In this document: piece by piece, positions 43,501 to 53,359 of the stretch | Numbering within the stretch: the first letter of the stretch is position 1 | Layout: the number at the start of each line of letters is the position of its first letter | Source: Pseudomonas morbosilactucae | Lineage (GTDB): Bacteria; Pseudomonadota; Gammaproteobacteria; Pseudomonadales; Pseudomonadaceae | Length of the DNA stretch: 64,000 bases | Direction of reading: 5' to 3' | NCBI RefSeq assembly: GCF_023241715.1 | Contig: NZ_JALQCW010000006.1 | Span: 62,001 to 126,000 of the forward strand | Translations under genes and position numbers: made by a program | Notes under the pieces: model-generated | What the model was told of the DNA's origin: nothing | Database searches by the model: none | The model's input: only the letters and a program-made list of their open reading frames with translations

Positions 43501-44398
43501 GGTTGGCATTGACTGCCAGGTTTTTGAGGGTGATCGGTTTGCGCTCCGCATAAGCGCCGGTCAGTTGTGGCGCGTTCAGGCGCAGGCTGGCGCTTTGCAA
43601 CGCGCCCTTGTCCCAGGCGAACCACAGCTCGCCACCGGCCTTGAGTTCGGAAAAGTGCCACTGCCGGGTCAGGCGCGGCGGCAGCCACCGGGCCCAATCG
43701 CTTTGCGGCAGGCTCACGTAGCCATCGGCCCGAGCTTCGCGCCAGGCGTTGGCCTTCAGGCGGGTACGCAAGCTCAAGGCCAGGGGCTGGCCGTCGGGCA
43801 GGGTCAGGCGTGCGTCCAGGCGCTGGCGGCTTGGGCCGGTGCGCAGGTTGAGGCCAACGTAGGTCAGGGTCAGGGCCGGGTGTTCAAAAGGCTGCAACGT
43901 TACTTGGCTGTCGAGCAGCGACAGTTCGCCAAGCACCTGCATGCGGGTGAGCATCTGTTCGGGGTCGAACGGCTGGTCGTCCTGCACCGGCAAGCCTTCC
44001 AGGCGCCAGCGGCCATCCTGGTCCTCCTTGAGGCTCAGGCTAAGGCCGCTGAGCTGCAGCAGCCCGATACGCACTTCACGGGCCAGCAGACTCGCGGAAA
44101 TATCCGGCACCACCCGCACCTGATCCAGGCGCAAGGCATTGGCACCGTCACCGATCATCACGTCATGGGCCAACAGGGTCGGAGAGAAACCGCTCCAGGT
44201 GCCCTCCAGGCGACCGATGTGCACGGGCATGCCCAGGGCATCCTCGGCCTTGGCCTGGACCTCGGCTCGATACTCGGCCACCAGCGGGGTCAACTCCCGG
44301 CCGAGACTGACGTACAAGGCCGCCAGGACCAGCGCCAATGCGCAGAAGCCCAGCCCCCAGCGAGTCAGCGCGGAGAACACGCGGATCAGCCGCTCCAT
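40595..44398 (-). CDS. yhdP: YhdP family AsmA-like protein
   Basis: Very long periplasmic protein, 1267 aa, anchored by one N-terminal helix (MERLIRVFSALTRWGLGFCALALVLAALYV). The rest is repetitive beta-rich DUF3971/AsmA-like sequence that in E. coli YhdP forms a hydrophobic groove bridging the inner and outer membranes for phospholipid transport. The C-terminal TLPVTNNLPIAALLVGAPAVGGALFLIDKLIG is conserved. The ATG at 44396-44398 is chosen, seven codons inside the longest frame. It is downstream of rng. Confidence 0.93.
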   Translation of the reverse strand: MERLIRVFSALTRWGLGFCALALVLAALYVSLGRELTPLVAEYRAEVQAKAEDALGMPVHIGRLEGTWSGFSPTLLAHDVMIGDGANALRLDQVRVVPDISASLLAREVRIGLLQLSGLSLSLKEDQDGRWRLEGLPVQDDQPFDPEQMLTRMQVLGELSLLDSQVTLQPFEHPALTLTYVGLNLRTGPSRQRLDARLTLPDGQPLALSLRTRLKANAWREARADGYVSLPQSDWARWLPPRLTRQWHFSELKAGGELWFAWDKGALQSASLRLNAPQLTGAYAERKPITLKNLAVNANLQRRDDGLRVQLDSLAVNLGETRWESRLQVQQKRADDPAQEVWNLQADRLDLTPITPVLDALVPLPEGVAKAVDSLKVTGALRNVLLDVRPQATGDQRLSFAANLERVGFDAYHGAPAARNVTGSISGDLGQGELRMDSKDFSLHLYPIFAKPWQYIQANAKLTWKLDQDGFTLISPYLKVLGEEGKIAGDFLIRLHFDHTQEDYMDLRVGLLEGDGRYTAKYLPQVLSPALDEWLRTAILKGAVDQGFFQYQGSLNHGALDTARSISLFFKVHDAELAFQPGWPHLTKVNGDVFIEDSGVRIVASKGQLLDTRVRDVFVNIPHVASGEHSHMFIDGQFAGGLGDGVKILQEAPIGTGSTFAGWQGEGDLQGKLNLDIPLVKGDTPKIQVDFKTDKARLKLSEPALELTQLKGDFRFDSSKGLSGQNISAQAFDRPVTAQIFADGKAGKPNTRVVAKGQVAVKKLTDWLNVSQPLPVSGDVPYQLQLNLDGADSQLIVSSSLKGVAVDLPAPFGMAASTGRESIFRMTLQGAERRYWFDYGDLANFTFAAPAGNFSDGRGELFLGGGDAQLPAGKGLRVRGVLSELDVEPWKALVDRYAGKDPGGSAKQLLSGADFKVGKLSAFGTTLDQVSLQLDRKPAAWALQIDSQQAKGKVSIADAKAVPMTIDMQYIRLPAVDPQVQADENAPDPLASVDPKNVPAMDISIAQLFQGPDLVGKWALKVRPTAKGMAFNSLSLGLKGMVLEGEGGWEGLPGARGSWYRGRLGGGNLADVLKGWGFAPTVTSEDFHLDVDGRWPGSPAWVALKRFSGSLDATLRKGQFVEVEGGAQALRVFGLLNFNSIGRRLRLDFSDLFGKGLSYDRVKGLLVASDGVYVTREPITLTGPSSNLELNGTLDMVADQVDAKLAVTLPVTNNLPIAALLVGAPAVGGALFLIDKLIGDRVARFASVKYNVKGPWKEPKITFDKPF

Positions 44399-44473
44399 GT
44401 CAGTTGGCTCCCAAGGCAATAGTCATGCAAAAAGCTGAGACCAGCCGTTTCCAATCCTGAAAAACACGCGGAT

Positions 44474-45931
44474 TCAGAGCAGCACCACGTCGTATTGTTC
44501 CTGGGAATACATGGTTTCGACCTGGAACCTGATGGTCCGGCCGATAAAGCCTTCCAACTCCGCGACGTTGCCTGACTCTTCATCGAGCAAGCGGTCGACC
44601 ACTTTCTGATTGGCCAGCACCCGATACCCTTCTGCCTGATAAGCCCGGGCTTCACGCAGAATCTCGCGGAAAATTTCGTAACAGATGGTTTCCGGGGTTT
44701 TCAATTTGCCCCGTCCCTGGCAACTGCTGCAGGGTTCGCACAGCACTTGCTCCAGGCTTTCCCGGGTGCGCTTGCGGGTCATCTGCACCAGGCCCAGCTC
44801 GGTGATGCCGATGATGTTGGTCTTGGCGTGATCCCGCTCCAGCTGTTTTTCCAGGGTGCGCAGGACTTGACGCTGGTGCTCTTCATCTTCCATGTCGATG
44901 AAGTCGATGATGATGATCCCGCCGAGGTTGCGCAGGCGCAGTTGGCGAGCGATAGCAGTGGCGGCTTCGAGGTTGGTCTTAAAGATGGTTTCTTCAAGGT
45001 TGCGATGGCCCACAAAGGCGCCAGTGTTGACGTCGATGGTGGTCATGGCTTCCGCCGGGTCCACCACCAGGTAGCCACCGGACTTGAGCGGCACCTTGCG
45101 CTCCAGCGCTTTCTGGATCTCGTCCTCGACCCCATACAAATCGAAGATCGGCCTTTCACCCGGATAATGCTCCAGGCGATCGGCGATTTCCGGCATCAGC
45201 TCGGCAACAAACTGAGTGGTCTTCTGGAAGGTTTCCCGGGAGTCGATACGGATTTTCTCGATCTTCGGGCTGACCAGGTCACGCAGGGTACGCAGGGCCA
45301 GACCCAGGTCTTCGTAGATCACGCTCGGGGCGCCGATGGTCTTGATCTGGGTGCCGATCTGGTCCCACAGACGCCGCAGGTAGCGGATGTCCATCATGAT
45401 CTCGTCGACCCCGGCGCCCTCAGCGGCCGTGCGCAAGATAAAACCGCCCGCTTCCTTGATGCCTTCCTGGGCCACGCAGTCGCTGACCACTTTCTTCAAG
45501 CGCTCGCGCTCGCCTTCGTCTTCGATCTTCAGGGAAATCCCGACATGGGCGGTACGCGGCATGTACACCAGGTAACGTGAAGGGATCGACAACTGAGTAG
45601 TCAGGCGCGCGCCCTTGGAACCGATGGGGTCCTTGGTGACCTGCACCACCAGGCTCTGCCCTTCGTGCACCAGGGCGCTGATGCTTTCCACCGCCGGGCC
45701 TTCACGTACGGAGATTTCCGAAGCGTGGATAAACGCCGCCCGATCCAGACCAATATCGACGAAGGCCGCCTGCATGCCGGGCAGTACCCGCACCACCTTG
45801 CCTTTATAGATGTTGCCGACGATGCCGCGACGCTGGGTGCGCTCGACATGAACTTCTTGCAGAACTCCGTTTTCGACCACCGCTACGCGCGATTCCATCG
45901 GCGTGATGTTGATCAGAATCTCTTCACTCAT
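44474..45931 (-). CDS. rng: ribonuclease G
   Basis: Endoribonuclease of the RNase E/G family that matures 16S rRNA 5' ends, 485 aa. An S1 domain is N-terminal (GIVGNIYKGKVVRVLPGMQAAFVDIGLDRAAF), the catalytic aspartates lie in DVNTGAFVG and IIIDFIDMEDEEHQR, and the zinc-link cysteines in CEPCSSC. There is no long C-terminal scaffold, so it is RNase G rather than RNase E. The ATG at 45929-45931 (MSEEILINITPMESR) is standard; the frame is open for 46 more codons upstream. Confidence 0.96.
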   Translation of the reverse strand: MSEEILINITPMESRVAVVENGVLQEVHVERTQRRGIVGNIYKGKVVRVLPGMQAAFVDIGLDRAAFIHASEISVREGPAVESISALVHEGQSLVVQVTKDPIGSKGARLTTQLSIPSRYLVYMPRTAHVGISLKIEDEGERERLKKVVSDCVAQEGIKEAGGFILRTAAEGAGVDEIMMDIRYLRRLWDQIGTQIKTIGAPSVIYEDLGLALRTLRDLVSPKIEKIRIDSRETFQKTTQFVAELMPEIADRLEHYPGERPIFDLYGVEDEIQKALERKVPLKSGGYLVVDPAEAMTTIDVNTGAFVGHRNLEETIFKTNLEAATAIARQLRLRNLGGIIIIDFIDMEDEEHQRQVLRTLEKQLERDHAKTNIIGITELGLVQMTRKRTRESLEQVLCEPCSSCQGRGKLKTPETICYEIFREILREARAYQAEGYRVLANQKVVDRLLDEESGNVAELEGFIGRTIRFQVETMYSQEQYDVVLL

Positions 45932-45989
45932 GGCAGGATCTCGTTCAGGCATATTCACGATAAGAAGGCCGCATCGGTGGGTACGGCGC

Positions 45990-46595
45990 TTAGCGCACTG
46001 TAAGGTTTTGCCAACAGGGTATGCCGAAATGGCCGAGCAGTTCTGCGGTTTCGCACAGCGGCAGGCCAACTACAGCGGAATAGCTGCCATTGAGCCCCGC
46101 GACAAACACCGCAGCAAGCCCCTGAATGCCATAACCACCGGCTTTGTCCTGGGGCTCGCCGCTGGCCCAGTAGGCCGCCGCCTCCTCAGGACTGATGGGG
46201 CGAAAACGCACCAGGCTGCGCACCACTCGCGACTCGCAACGCTGGTCGTCAAGCACGGCAATGGCGGTCAGCACTTCATGTTCGCGATCCGATAACGCCG
46301 TGAGCATGGCCAGGGAGTCGGCCTGATCCAGCGGTTTGCCGAGGATCCGTCCGTCGAGCACCACCGCGGTGTCGGCGCCCAGCACACAGGCTGGGGCCAG
46401 GGAATGGCTGCTGGCGATCAGGCCCAGGCCGGCGGCGGCCTTGCCACGCGCCAGGCGTTCGACATAGGCCGCAGGCGACTCATCAAGCAGAGGGGTTTCA
46501 TCGATGTCCGCACTGATGGCGGTGAACGGCACGCCGATCTGCGTCAGCAGTTCACGCCGACGCGGCGAGCCGGAAGCGAGGTAAAGCGGACTCAT
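45990..46595 (-). CDS. maf: Maf family nucleotide pyrophosphatase (YhdE type)
   Basis: House-cleaning nucleotide pyrophosphatase, 201 aa, probably acting on dTTP/UTP and modified forms. [11 protein letters not shown] near the N-terminus, [16 protein letters not shown] and [12 protein letters not shown] match the YhdE (dTTP/UTP) subgroup rather than YceF. The ATG at 46593-46595 ([13 protein letters not shown]) is chosen over one 25 codons upstream. It lies between mreD and rng, the usual enterobacterial and pseudomonad order. Confidence 0.93.
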   Translation of the reverse strand: MSPLYLASGSPRRRELLTQIGVPFTAISADIDETPLLDESPAAYVERLARGKAAAGLGLIASSHSLAPACVLGADTAVVLDGRILGKPLDQADSLAMLTALSDREHEVLTAIAVLDDQRCESRVVRSLVRFRPISPEEAAAYWASGEPQDKAGGYGIQGLAAVFVAGLNGSYSAVVGLPLCETAELLGHFGIPCWQNLTVR

Positions 46596-46638
46596 CAAGA
46601 CATCTCCCTGTCGAGGTGCGGGCCAATGCCTGACCGAA

Positions 46639-47130
46639 TTAGTTGATTTTGAAACGTCTGCGCAAGCCACGCAGACCGAAGCTGACCCACGGCCAGAGCA
46701 AGGCGCTGACCAAGGCGGGCAGCACCAGGGCCAGGGTGGGTTGGCGGTTGCCGGTCAGGGCGCTGAGCCAGAGCTGGACCAACTGCGCCAGGCCGAAGAT
46801 CACCAGGATCACCAGGCTCTGCTGCCACATCGGGAACATGCGCAGGCGCTGTTGCAAGGACAGCACCAGGAAGGTGATCAGGGTCAGGATCAAGGCGTTC
46901 TGGCCCAGCAGGGTGCCGTACAGCACATCCTCTGCCAATCCCAGGCACCAGGCGGTGACCATGCCCACCTTGTGCGGCAGGGCCAGGGCCCAGAAAGCCA
47001 GCAACAGGGCCAGCCAGAGTGGGCGCAGGATTTCCATGAATTGCGGCAACGGCGAGACGCTGAGCAACATGCCGACGGCGAACGTCAACCAGACCATCCA
47101 GCCATTCTGGGAGTATTTGGTACCCGGCAT
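46639..47130 (-). CDS. mreD: rod shape-determining protein MreD
   Basis: Integral inner-membrane protein of the elongasome, 163 aa, with five or six hydrophobic segments (for example [24 protein letters not shown] and [51 protein letters not shown]). It acts with MreB and MreC to direct lateral wall synthesis. Its start overlaps the mreC stop by one base. Confidence 0.93.
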   Translation of the reverse strand: MPGTKYSQNGWMVWLTFAVGMLLSVSPLPQFMEILRPLWLALLLAFWALALPHKVGMVTAWCLGLAEDVLYGTLLGQNALILTLITFLVLSLQQRLRMFPMWQQSLVILVIFGLAQLVQLWLSALTGNRQPTLALVLPALVSALLWPWVSFGLRGLRRRFKIN

Positions 47131-48218
47131 TATTCTCGTCCTCCGGTGGTGGCCGGTGCTGCAGCGGGCGGCTTGCTGGCCGCCGGCTTCACCACAGGTT
47201 TAGTGACCGGTTTGACCGGGGTGGCCACAGGCTTGGCCGGGGTAGCCGCAGGCGCTGGCGCAGCGGTGGCCGCTGCCGGAGTGGCCGGAGCGGCGGTCGC
47301 AGGCTTGGGCACAGTGGCCGGAACGACCGGTGCGGCGCCTTGCTGATCCTGGGCTTCCTGGGCCTGGGCAGCGTCGTTGGCGCGCTCTTCGGCAGTGCGC
47401 GGGTCGCTGAACACCAACAGCAAGTAGCGGCTGCGGTTCAGCGCTGCGGTCGGCACGGCACGCACAATGGCGAACGGCTGGCCGGAATCGTGGATCACTT
47501 CCTTGACCGTCGCCACCGGATAACCGGCTGGGAACCGCTGGCCCAAACCGGAGCTGACCAGCAGATCGCCTTCCTTGATATCCGCGGTGTCGGCCACATG
47601 GCGCAACTCCAGGCGCTCCGGATTACCGGTGCCACTGGCGATCGCCCGCAAGCCGTTGCGATTGACCTGCACGGGAATGCTGTGGGTGGTGTCGGTCAGC
47701 AGCAACACACGGGAGGTGTACGGCATCAGTTCGACCACCTGCCCCATCAGACCGCGGGCGTCGAGCACCGGCTGCCCCAGGAACACGCCGTCACGCTCAC
47801 CTTTATTAATGATGATGCGATGGGTGAAGGGGTTGGGGTCCATGCCGATCAACTCGGCCACTTCGACCTTCTCGTTGACCAACGCAGAGGAATTGAGCAA
47901 CTCGCGCAGACGGACGTTCTGCTCGGTCAGGGCCGCGAGCTTTTGCATGCGCCCCTGCAGCAGCAGGTTCTCGGTCTTGAGTTTTTCGTTCTCGGCCACC
48001 AATTCGGTGCGGCTGCCAAACTGGCTGGCCACACCCTGCCATAGCCGTTGCGGCAGGTCGGTGATCCAGTAGGACTGCATCAGCACCAGCGACATCTGGC
48101 TACGCACTGGCTTGAACAGTGTGAAGCGGGCATCGACCACCATCAGCGCGACCGACAGCACGACCAGCACCAACAGGCGCACGCCCAATGAGGGGCCTTT
48201 GGCGAAAAGCGGTTTAAT
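47130..48218 (-). CDS. mreC: rod shape-determining protein MreC, probable ATT start
   Basis: Periplasmic elongasome scaffold with one N-terminal membrane helix (GVRLLVLVVLSVALMVVDARF), a coiled coil (VAENEKLKTENLLLQGRMQKLAALTEQNVRLRELL) and a beta domain. No ATG or GTG exists between an in-frame TGA and residue 11. The best start is ATT at 48216-48218, six bases after GGGAGGAG, giving MIKPLFAKGPSLGVRLL (362 aa). The alternative is TTG at 48188 (352 aa), which lacks a Shine-Dalgarno. The C-terminal 75 or so residues are a low-complexity Ala/Pro/Lys tail. Confidence 0.88.
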   Translation of the reverse strand: MKPLFAKGPSLGVRLLVLVVLSVALMVVDARFTLFKPVRSQMSLVLMQSYWITDLPQRLWQGVASQFGSRTELVAENEKLKTENLLLQGRMQKLAALTEQNVRLRELLNSSALVNEKVEVAELIGMDPNPFTHRIIINKGERDGVFLGQPVLDARGLMGQVVELMPYTSRVLLLTDTTHSIPVQVNRNGLRAIASGTGNPERLELRHVADTADIKEGDLLVSSGLGQRFPAGYPVATVKEVIHDSGQPFAIVRAVPTAALNRSRYLLLVFSDPRTAEERANDAAQAQEAQDQQGAAPVVPATVPKPATAAPATPAAATAAPAPAATPAKPVATPVKPVTKPVVKPAASKPPAAAPATTGGRE

Positions 48219-48300
48219 AAGCCGCTCCTCCCAGGCAAATGTTGTCTTTATTCATAAGGCATCAAACCGGCCTGGATGCAGATTGACAGAAGTTAAACGC

Positions 48301-48330
48301 CACAGGCAGCACTGCAAAGTGCTGCCTGTG
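48301..48330 (-). terminator. strong hairpin between mreB and mreC
   Basis: Perfect 13-bp stem CACAGGCAGCACT (48301-48313) with AGTGCTGCCTGTG (48318-48330), loop GCAA. It lies 30 bases after the mreB stop and 80 bases before mreC. On the minus strand GCGTTTAACTTCTG follows, so the U-tract is poor; partial termination or mRNA stabilisation is likely. Confidence 0.6.
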
Positions 48331-48360
48331 AGCGAAACAGCATAGATGCCTGCAGCGAAA

Positions 48361-49410
<1,050 letters not shown>

Positions 49411-49608
49411 CTAGGCAACGCGTGGGTAAAAAAGTGCGGCAAACTCTAACAACGACAGGGATTTTGGGCAAGGCGCCAATATGTTAAATTGGCCGCTTTT
49501 CTGTGCACCAACCCCCTCGATCGCGGCCATAAGACCGTAGAAATGCGGTAGTGTTCCGACAATCTAACACACGGACGACTTCCGTTCTGTTTTCCACTGG
49601 AGAATCCC

Positions 49609-49896
49609 ATGGCGCTTGAACGCTCCGACGTGGAAAAAATCGCGCATCTGGCCAGCCTTGGCCTCAATGACGCCGATCTTCCACACATCACCTCCGCCCT
49701 CAACAGCATTCTGGGGCTGGTGGATGAAATGCAGGCAGTCGATACCGACGGTATCGAGCCCCTGGCCCACCCACTGGAAGCCAGCCAGCGCCTGCGCGCA
49801 GACGTTGTGACCGAGTCCAATCACCGCGAGGCTTATCAGTCCATCGCGCCAGCGGTCGAAAACGGCCTGTACCTGGTTCCGAAAGTCATCGACTAA
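49609..49896 (+). CDS. gatC: aspartyl/glutamyl-tRNA amidotransferase subunit C
   Basis: Small structural subunit of GatCAB, 95 aa. [48 protein letters not shown] is the family core. GatCAB converts misacylated Asp-tRNA(Asn) to Asn-tRNA(Asn); P. aeruginosa, which lacks AsnRS, depends on it. First gene of gatCAB, with a Shine-Dalgarno CTGGAGAATCCC upstream. Divergent from mreB across 210 bases in which I see no clear -35/-10 pair. Confidence 0.96.
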   Translation: MALERSDVEKIAHLASLGLNDADLPHITSALNSILGLVDEMQAVDTDGIEPLAHPLEASQRLRADVVTESNHREAYQSIAPAVENGLYLVPKVID

Positions 49897-49912
49897 AGGG
49901 AAAGAGCCTGCA

Positions 49913-51363
49913 ATGCATCACATGACCCTGGCCGAGATCGCCCGCGGACTCGCCGACAAACAGTTTTCCTCCGAAGAGCTGACCCAAACCCTGCTGGCGC
50001 GTATCGCCCAGCTGGACCCTCAGCTCAACAGTTTCATCAGCCTCACCGAAGACCTGGCGCTGACCCAGGCCAAGGCGCCGACGCCCGTCGCGCCAACGGT
50101 GAGAGCGGCGCCCTGCTCGGTGCGCCGATCGCCCACAAAGACTTGTTCTGCACCCAGGGCATCCGCACCAGTTGCGGCTCGAAGATGCTCGACAACTTCA
50201 AGGCGCCCTACGACGCCACCGTGGTCGCCAAGCTGGCCGCTGCCGGGGCCGTGACCCTGGGCAAGACCAACATGGACGAATTCGCCATGGGCTCGGGCAA
50301 CGAGTCGAGCTACTACGGCGCGGCGAAAAACCCGTGGAACCTGGAACACGTGCCGGGCGGTTCGTCCGGCGGTTCGGCCGCCGCCGTGGCCGCGCGCCTG
50401 CTGCCGGCCGCCACCGGCACCGACACGGGCGGCTCGATTCGCCAGCCCGCGGCCCTGACCAACCTCACCGGCCTCAAGCCGACCTACGGTCGTGTTTCGC
50501 GCTGGGGCATGATCGCCTACGCGTCCAGCCTCGATCAGGGTGGCCCGTTGGCGCGTACCGCTGAAGACTGCGCGATCCTGCTGCAAGGCATGGCCGGCTT
50601 CGACCCGAACGACTCCACCAGCATCGACGAACCTGTGCCGGACTACAGCGCCAGCCTCAACGGTTCGCTGCAGGGCCTGCGCATCGGTGTGCCGAAGGAA
50701 TACTTCAGCGCCGGCCTCGACCCGCGCATTGCCGAGCTGATTCACAACAGCGTCAAGGAGCTGGAAAAGCTCGGCGCGGTGATCAAGGAAATCAGCCTGC
50801 CGAACATGCAGCACGCGATTCCTGCGTACTACGTGATCGCCCCGGCGGAAGCCTCCTCCAACCTGTCGCGCTTCGACGGCGTGCGCTTCGGCTACCGCTG
50901 CGAGAACCCGGTCAACCTCAGCGACCTGTACAAACGCTCCCGTGGCGAAGGCTTCGGCACTGAAGTCCAGCGCCGGATCATGGTCGGTGCCTACGCCCTG
51001 TCGGCCGGCTACTACGACGCCTACTACCTCAAGGCGCAGAAAATCCGTCGCCTGATCAAGAACGACTTCATGGCTGCCTTTAATGAAGTCGACGTCATCC
51101 TCGGCCCAACCACGCCCAACCCGGCCTGGAAAATCGGCGCCAAGAGCAGCGACCCGGTCGCCGCCTACCTGGAAGACGTCTACACCATCACCGCCAACCT
51201 CGCGGGTCTGCCGGGCTTGTCCATGCCAGCAGGTTTTGTCGATGGCTTGCCGGTCGGCGTGCAGTTGCTCGCCCCGTATTTCCAGGAAGGCCGCTTGTTG
51301 AACGTCGCTCACCAGTATCAGCTCAACACTGACTGGCACACCCGCACCCCAACCGGCTTCTGA
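49913..51363 (+). pseudogene. gatA: aspartyl/glutamyl-tRNA amidotransferase subunit A, frameshifted (probable sequence error)
   Basis: Amidase subunit of GatCAB. The first 54 codons ([25 protein letters not shown] through LTQAK) are normal. Then one base is missing near 50075-50078: the expected [23 protein letters not shown] appears in the next frame, which runs on to the stop at 51361-51363. Restoring one base gives 483 aa, the normal length, with amidase motifs intact ([12 protein letters not shown] with the catalytic Lys, [16 protein letters not shown] with the catalytic serines). Loss of GatA should be lethal where no AsnRS exists, so the shift is very likely an error in the sequence. 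The start may be 49913 or 49922. Confidence 0.93.
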
Positions 51364-51373
51364 GGAGAAACAC

Positions 51374-52819
51374 ATGCAATGGGAAGTCGTGATCGGGCTG
51401 GAGATTCATACCCAGCTCACCACCAAATCGAAGATTTTCTCCGGTAGCTCCACCGCCTTCGGCGCCGAGCCCAACACCCAGGCCAGCCTGGTAGACCTGG
51501 GCATGCCCGGCGTGCTGCCGGTGCTGAACCAGGAAGCGGTGCGCATGGCGGTGATGTTCGGCCTGGCCGTGGATGCCGAGATTGGCCAGCACAACGTGTT
51601 TGCCCGCAAGAACTACTTCTACCCGGACCTGCCCAAGGGCTACCAGATCAGCCAGATGGAGTTGCCGATCGTTGGCAAGGGCCACCTGGACATCCCCCTG
51701 GAAGACGGCACCATGAAGCGCGTCGGCATCACCCGCGCGCACCTGGAAGAAGACGCCGGCAAGAGCCTGCATGAAGAATTCAACGGTGCCAGCGGCATCG
51801 ACCTGAACCGCGCCGGCACACCGCTGCTGGAAATCGTTTCCGAGCCGGACATGCGCAACGCCAAGGAAGCCGTGGCTTACGTCAAGGCGATCCACGCCAT
51901 GGTGCGCTACCTGGGCATCTGCGACGGCAACATGGCCGAAGGCTCCCTGCGTTGCGACTGCAACGTGTCGATCCGGCCCAAGGGCCAGGTCGAGTTCGGC
52001 ACCCGCTGCGAGATCAAGAACGTCAACTCGTTCCGCTTCATCGAGAAGGCCATCAACACCGAAGTGCGGCGCCAGATCGAGCTGATCGAAGACGGTGGCA
52101 AAGTCATCCAGCAGACCCGCCTCTACGACCCGAACAAGGACGAAACCCGTCCGATGCGCAGCAAAGAGGAAGCCAACGACTACCGTTACTTCCCCGACCC
52201 GGACCTGCTGCCGGTGGTCATCGAAGACTCGTTCATCGATGACGTTCGCGCCACCTTGCCGGAACTGCCACCGCAGAAGCGCGAGCGCTTCCAGGAGCAG
52301 TTCGGCCTCTCGGTATACGACGCCAGCGTCCTGGCCTCGAGCCGCGAGCAGGCGGACTACTTCGAGCACGTGGTGAAGATTGCCGGCGACGCCAAACTGG
52401 CGGCCAACTGGGTCATGGTCGAACTGGGCAGCCTGTTGAACAAGCAAGGCCTGGAAATCGACGCGGCGCCGGTCTCCGCCGAGCAACTGGGCGGCATGCT
52501 GCTGCGCATCAAAGACAACACCATCTCCGGCAAAATCGCCAAGACCGTGTTTGAAGCCATGGCCAATGGCGAAGGCAGCGCTGACGAGATCATCGACAAG
52601 CGTGGCCTCAAGCAAGTCACCGACAGCGGCGCGATCTCGGCGGTGCTGGACGAAATGCTCGCGGCCAACGCCGAGCAGGTCGAACAATACCGTGCCGCCG
52701 ATGAGGCCAAGCGCGGCAAGATGTTCGGCTTCTTCGTCGGCCAGGCGATGAAGGCGTCCAAAGGCAAGGCCAACCCGCAACAGGTCAACGAGTTGCTGAA
52801 AAGCAAGCTCGAAGGCTGA
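51374..52819 (+). CDS. gatB: aspartyl/glutamyl-tRNA amidotransferase subunit B
   Basis: Kinase subunit of GatCAB, 481 aa, which activates the tRNA-bound carboxylate with [58 protein letters not shown] and [10 protein letters not shown] are family signatures. The C-terminal YqeY-like domain (residues about 335-481) binds tRNA and ends in [11 protein letters not shown]. It lies ten bases after gatA, with GGAG upstream. Confidence 0.98.
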   Translation: MQWEVVIGLEIHTQLTTKSKIFSGSSTAFGAEPNTQASLVDLGMPGVLPVLNQEAVRMAVMFGLAVDAEIGQHNVFARKNYFYPDLPKGYQISQMELPIVGKGHLDIPLEDGTMKRVGITRAHLEEDAGKSLHEEFNGASGIDLNRAGTPLLEIVSEPDMRNAKEAVAYVKAIHAMVRYLGICDGNMAEGSLRCDCNVSIRPKGQVEFGTRCEIKNVNSFRFIEKAINTEVRRQIELIEDGGKVIQQTRLYDPNKDETRPMRSKEEANDYRYFPDPDLLPVVIEDSFIDDVRATLPELPPQKRERFQEQFGLSVYDASVLASSREQADYFEHVVKIAGDAKLAANWVMVELGSLLNKQGLEIDAAPVSAEQLGGMLLRIKDNTISGKIAKTVFEAMANGEGSADEIIDKRGLKQVTDSGAISAVLDEMLAANAEQVEQYRAADEAKRGKMFGFFVGQAMKASKGKANPQQVNELLKSKLEG

Positions 52820-52949
52820 CGATCCAGTGAACGCGCGGCTGGTCGGAGAAAACAGGGTGCCTGACACCTCGTTTTGGCCGGTCAGCCCGCGCCGCTCACC
52901 CGCGACACACCGATTCACTCGAATTCCCCTCAAAGAGAGCGGTTCACCC

Positions 52950-53324
52950 ATGAAGCGTCTGCTTAGTGCCTGTGCCCTGCTCTCCCTGCTCGCCGGCTGC
53001 GCCACCAGCCACGTAGTCGACCCGCGCGGTTATGACCAGACCGGCACCGCCTCTTATTACGGTGCCCGGCATCACGGCAAACGCACCGCCAGCGGCGAAC
53101 CCTTCGACCAGCACGGCATGACCGCCGCCCATCGCGAACTGCCCTTCGGCACACGGGTGATGGTCACCAACCTGGGCAACGACAAAAGCGTCGTGGTTCG
53201 CATCAACGATCGCGGCCCCCACACCCGTGGCCGCTTGATCGACCTGTCACGGGGCGCCGCCGAACAACTGGGTATGCTGCGCAGCGGCACCGCACGGGTG
53301 CGCGTGCAAGCCCTCAGCGACTGA
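52950..53324 (+). CDS. rlpA: short RlpA-like lipoprotein
   Basis: Septal ring lytic transglycosylase RlpA-family protein, 124 aa. A lipobox LLAGC (Cys20) marks it as a lipoprotein. The double-psi beta-barrel follows: GTASYYGARHHGKRTASGEPFD, then RINDRGPHTRGRLIDLSRGAAEQLGM with the conserved Asp of the active site. There is no SPOR domain, so unlike full-length RlpA it would not be targeted to denuded septal glycan that way. The ATG at 52950 (MKRLLSACALLS) is certain from the signal peptide. Confidence 0.88.
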   Translation: MKRLLSACALLSLLAGCATSHVVDPRGYDQTGTASYYGARHHGKRTASGEPFDQHGMTAAHRELPFGTRVMVTNLGNDKSVVVRINDRGPHTRGRLIDLSRGAAEQLGMLRSGTARVRVQALSD

Positions 53325-53359
53325 TCGACGGAGCCCTGCCCATTTTCGCACTAGCCGAT

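Noticed and set aside
42125..44422. 765-codon open frame on the plus strand opposite yhdP
   Set aside because: Antisense shadow of YhdP; low-complexity Gln/Leu/Ala composition and no motifs.
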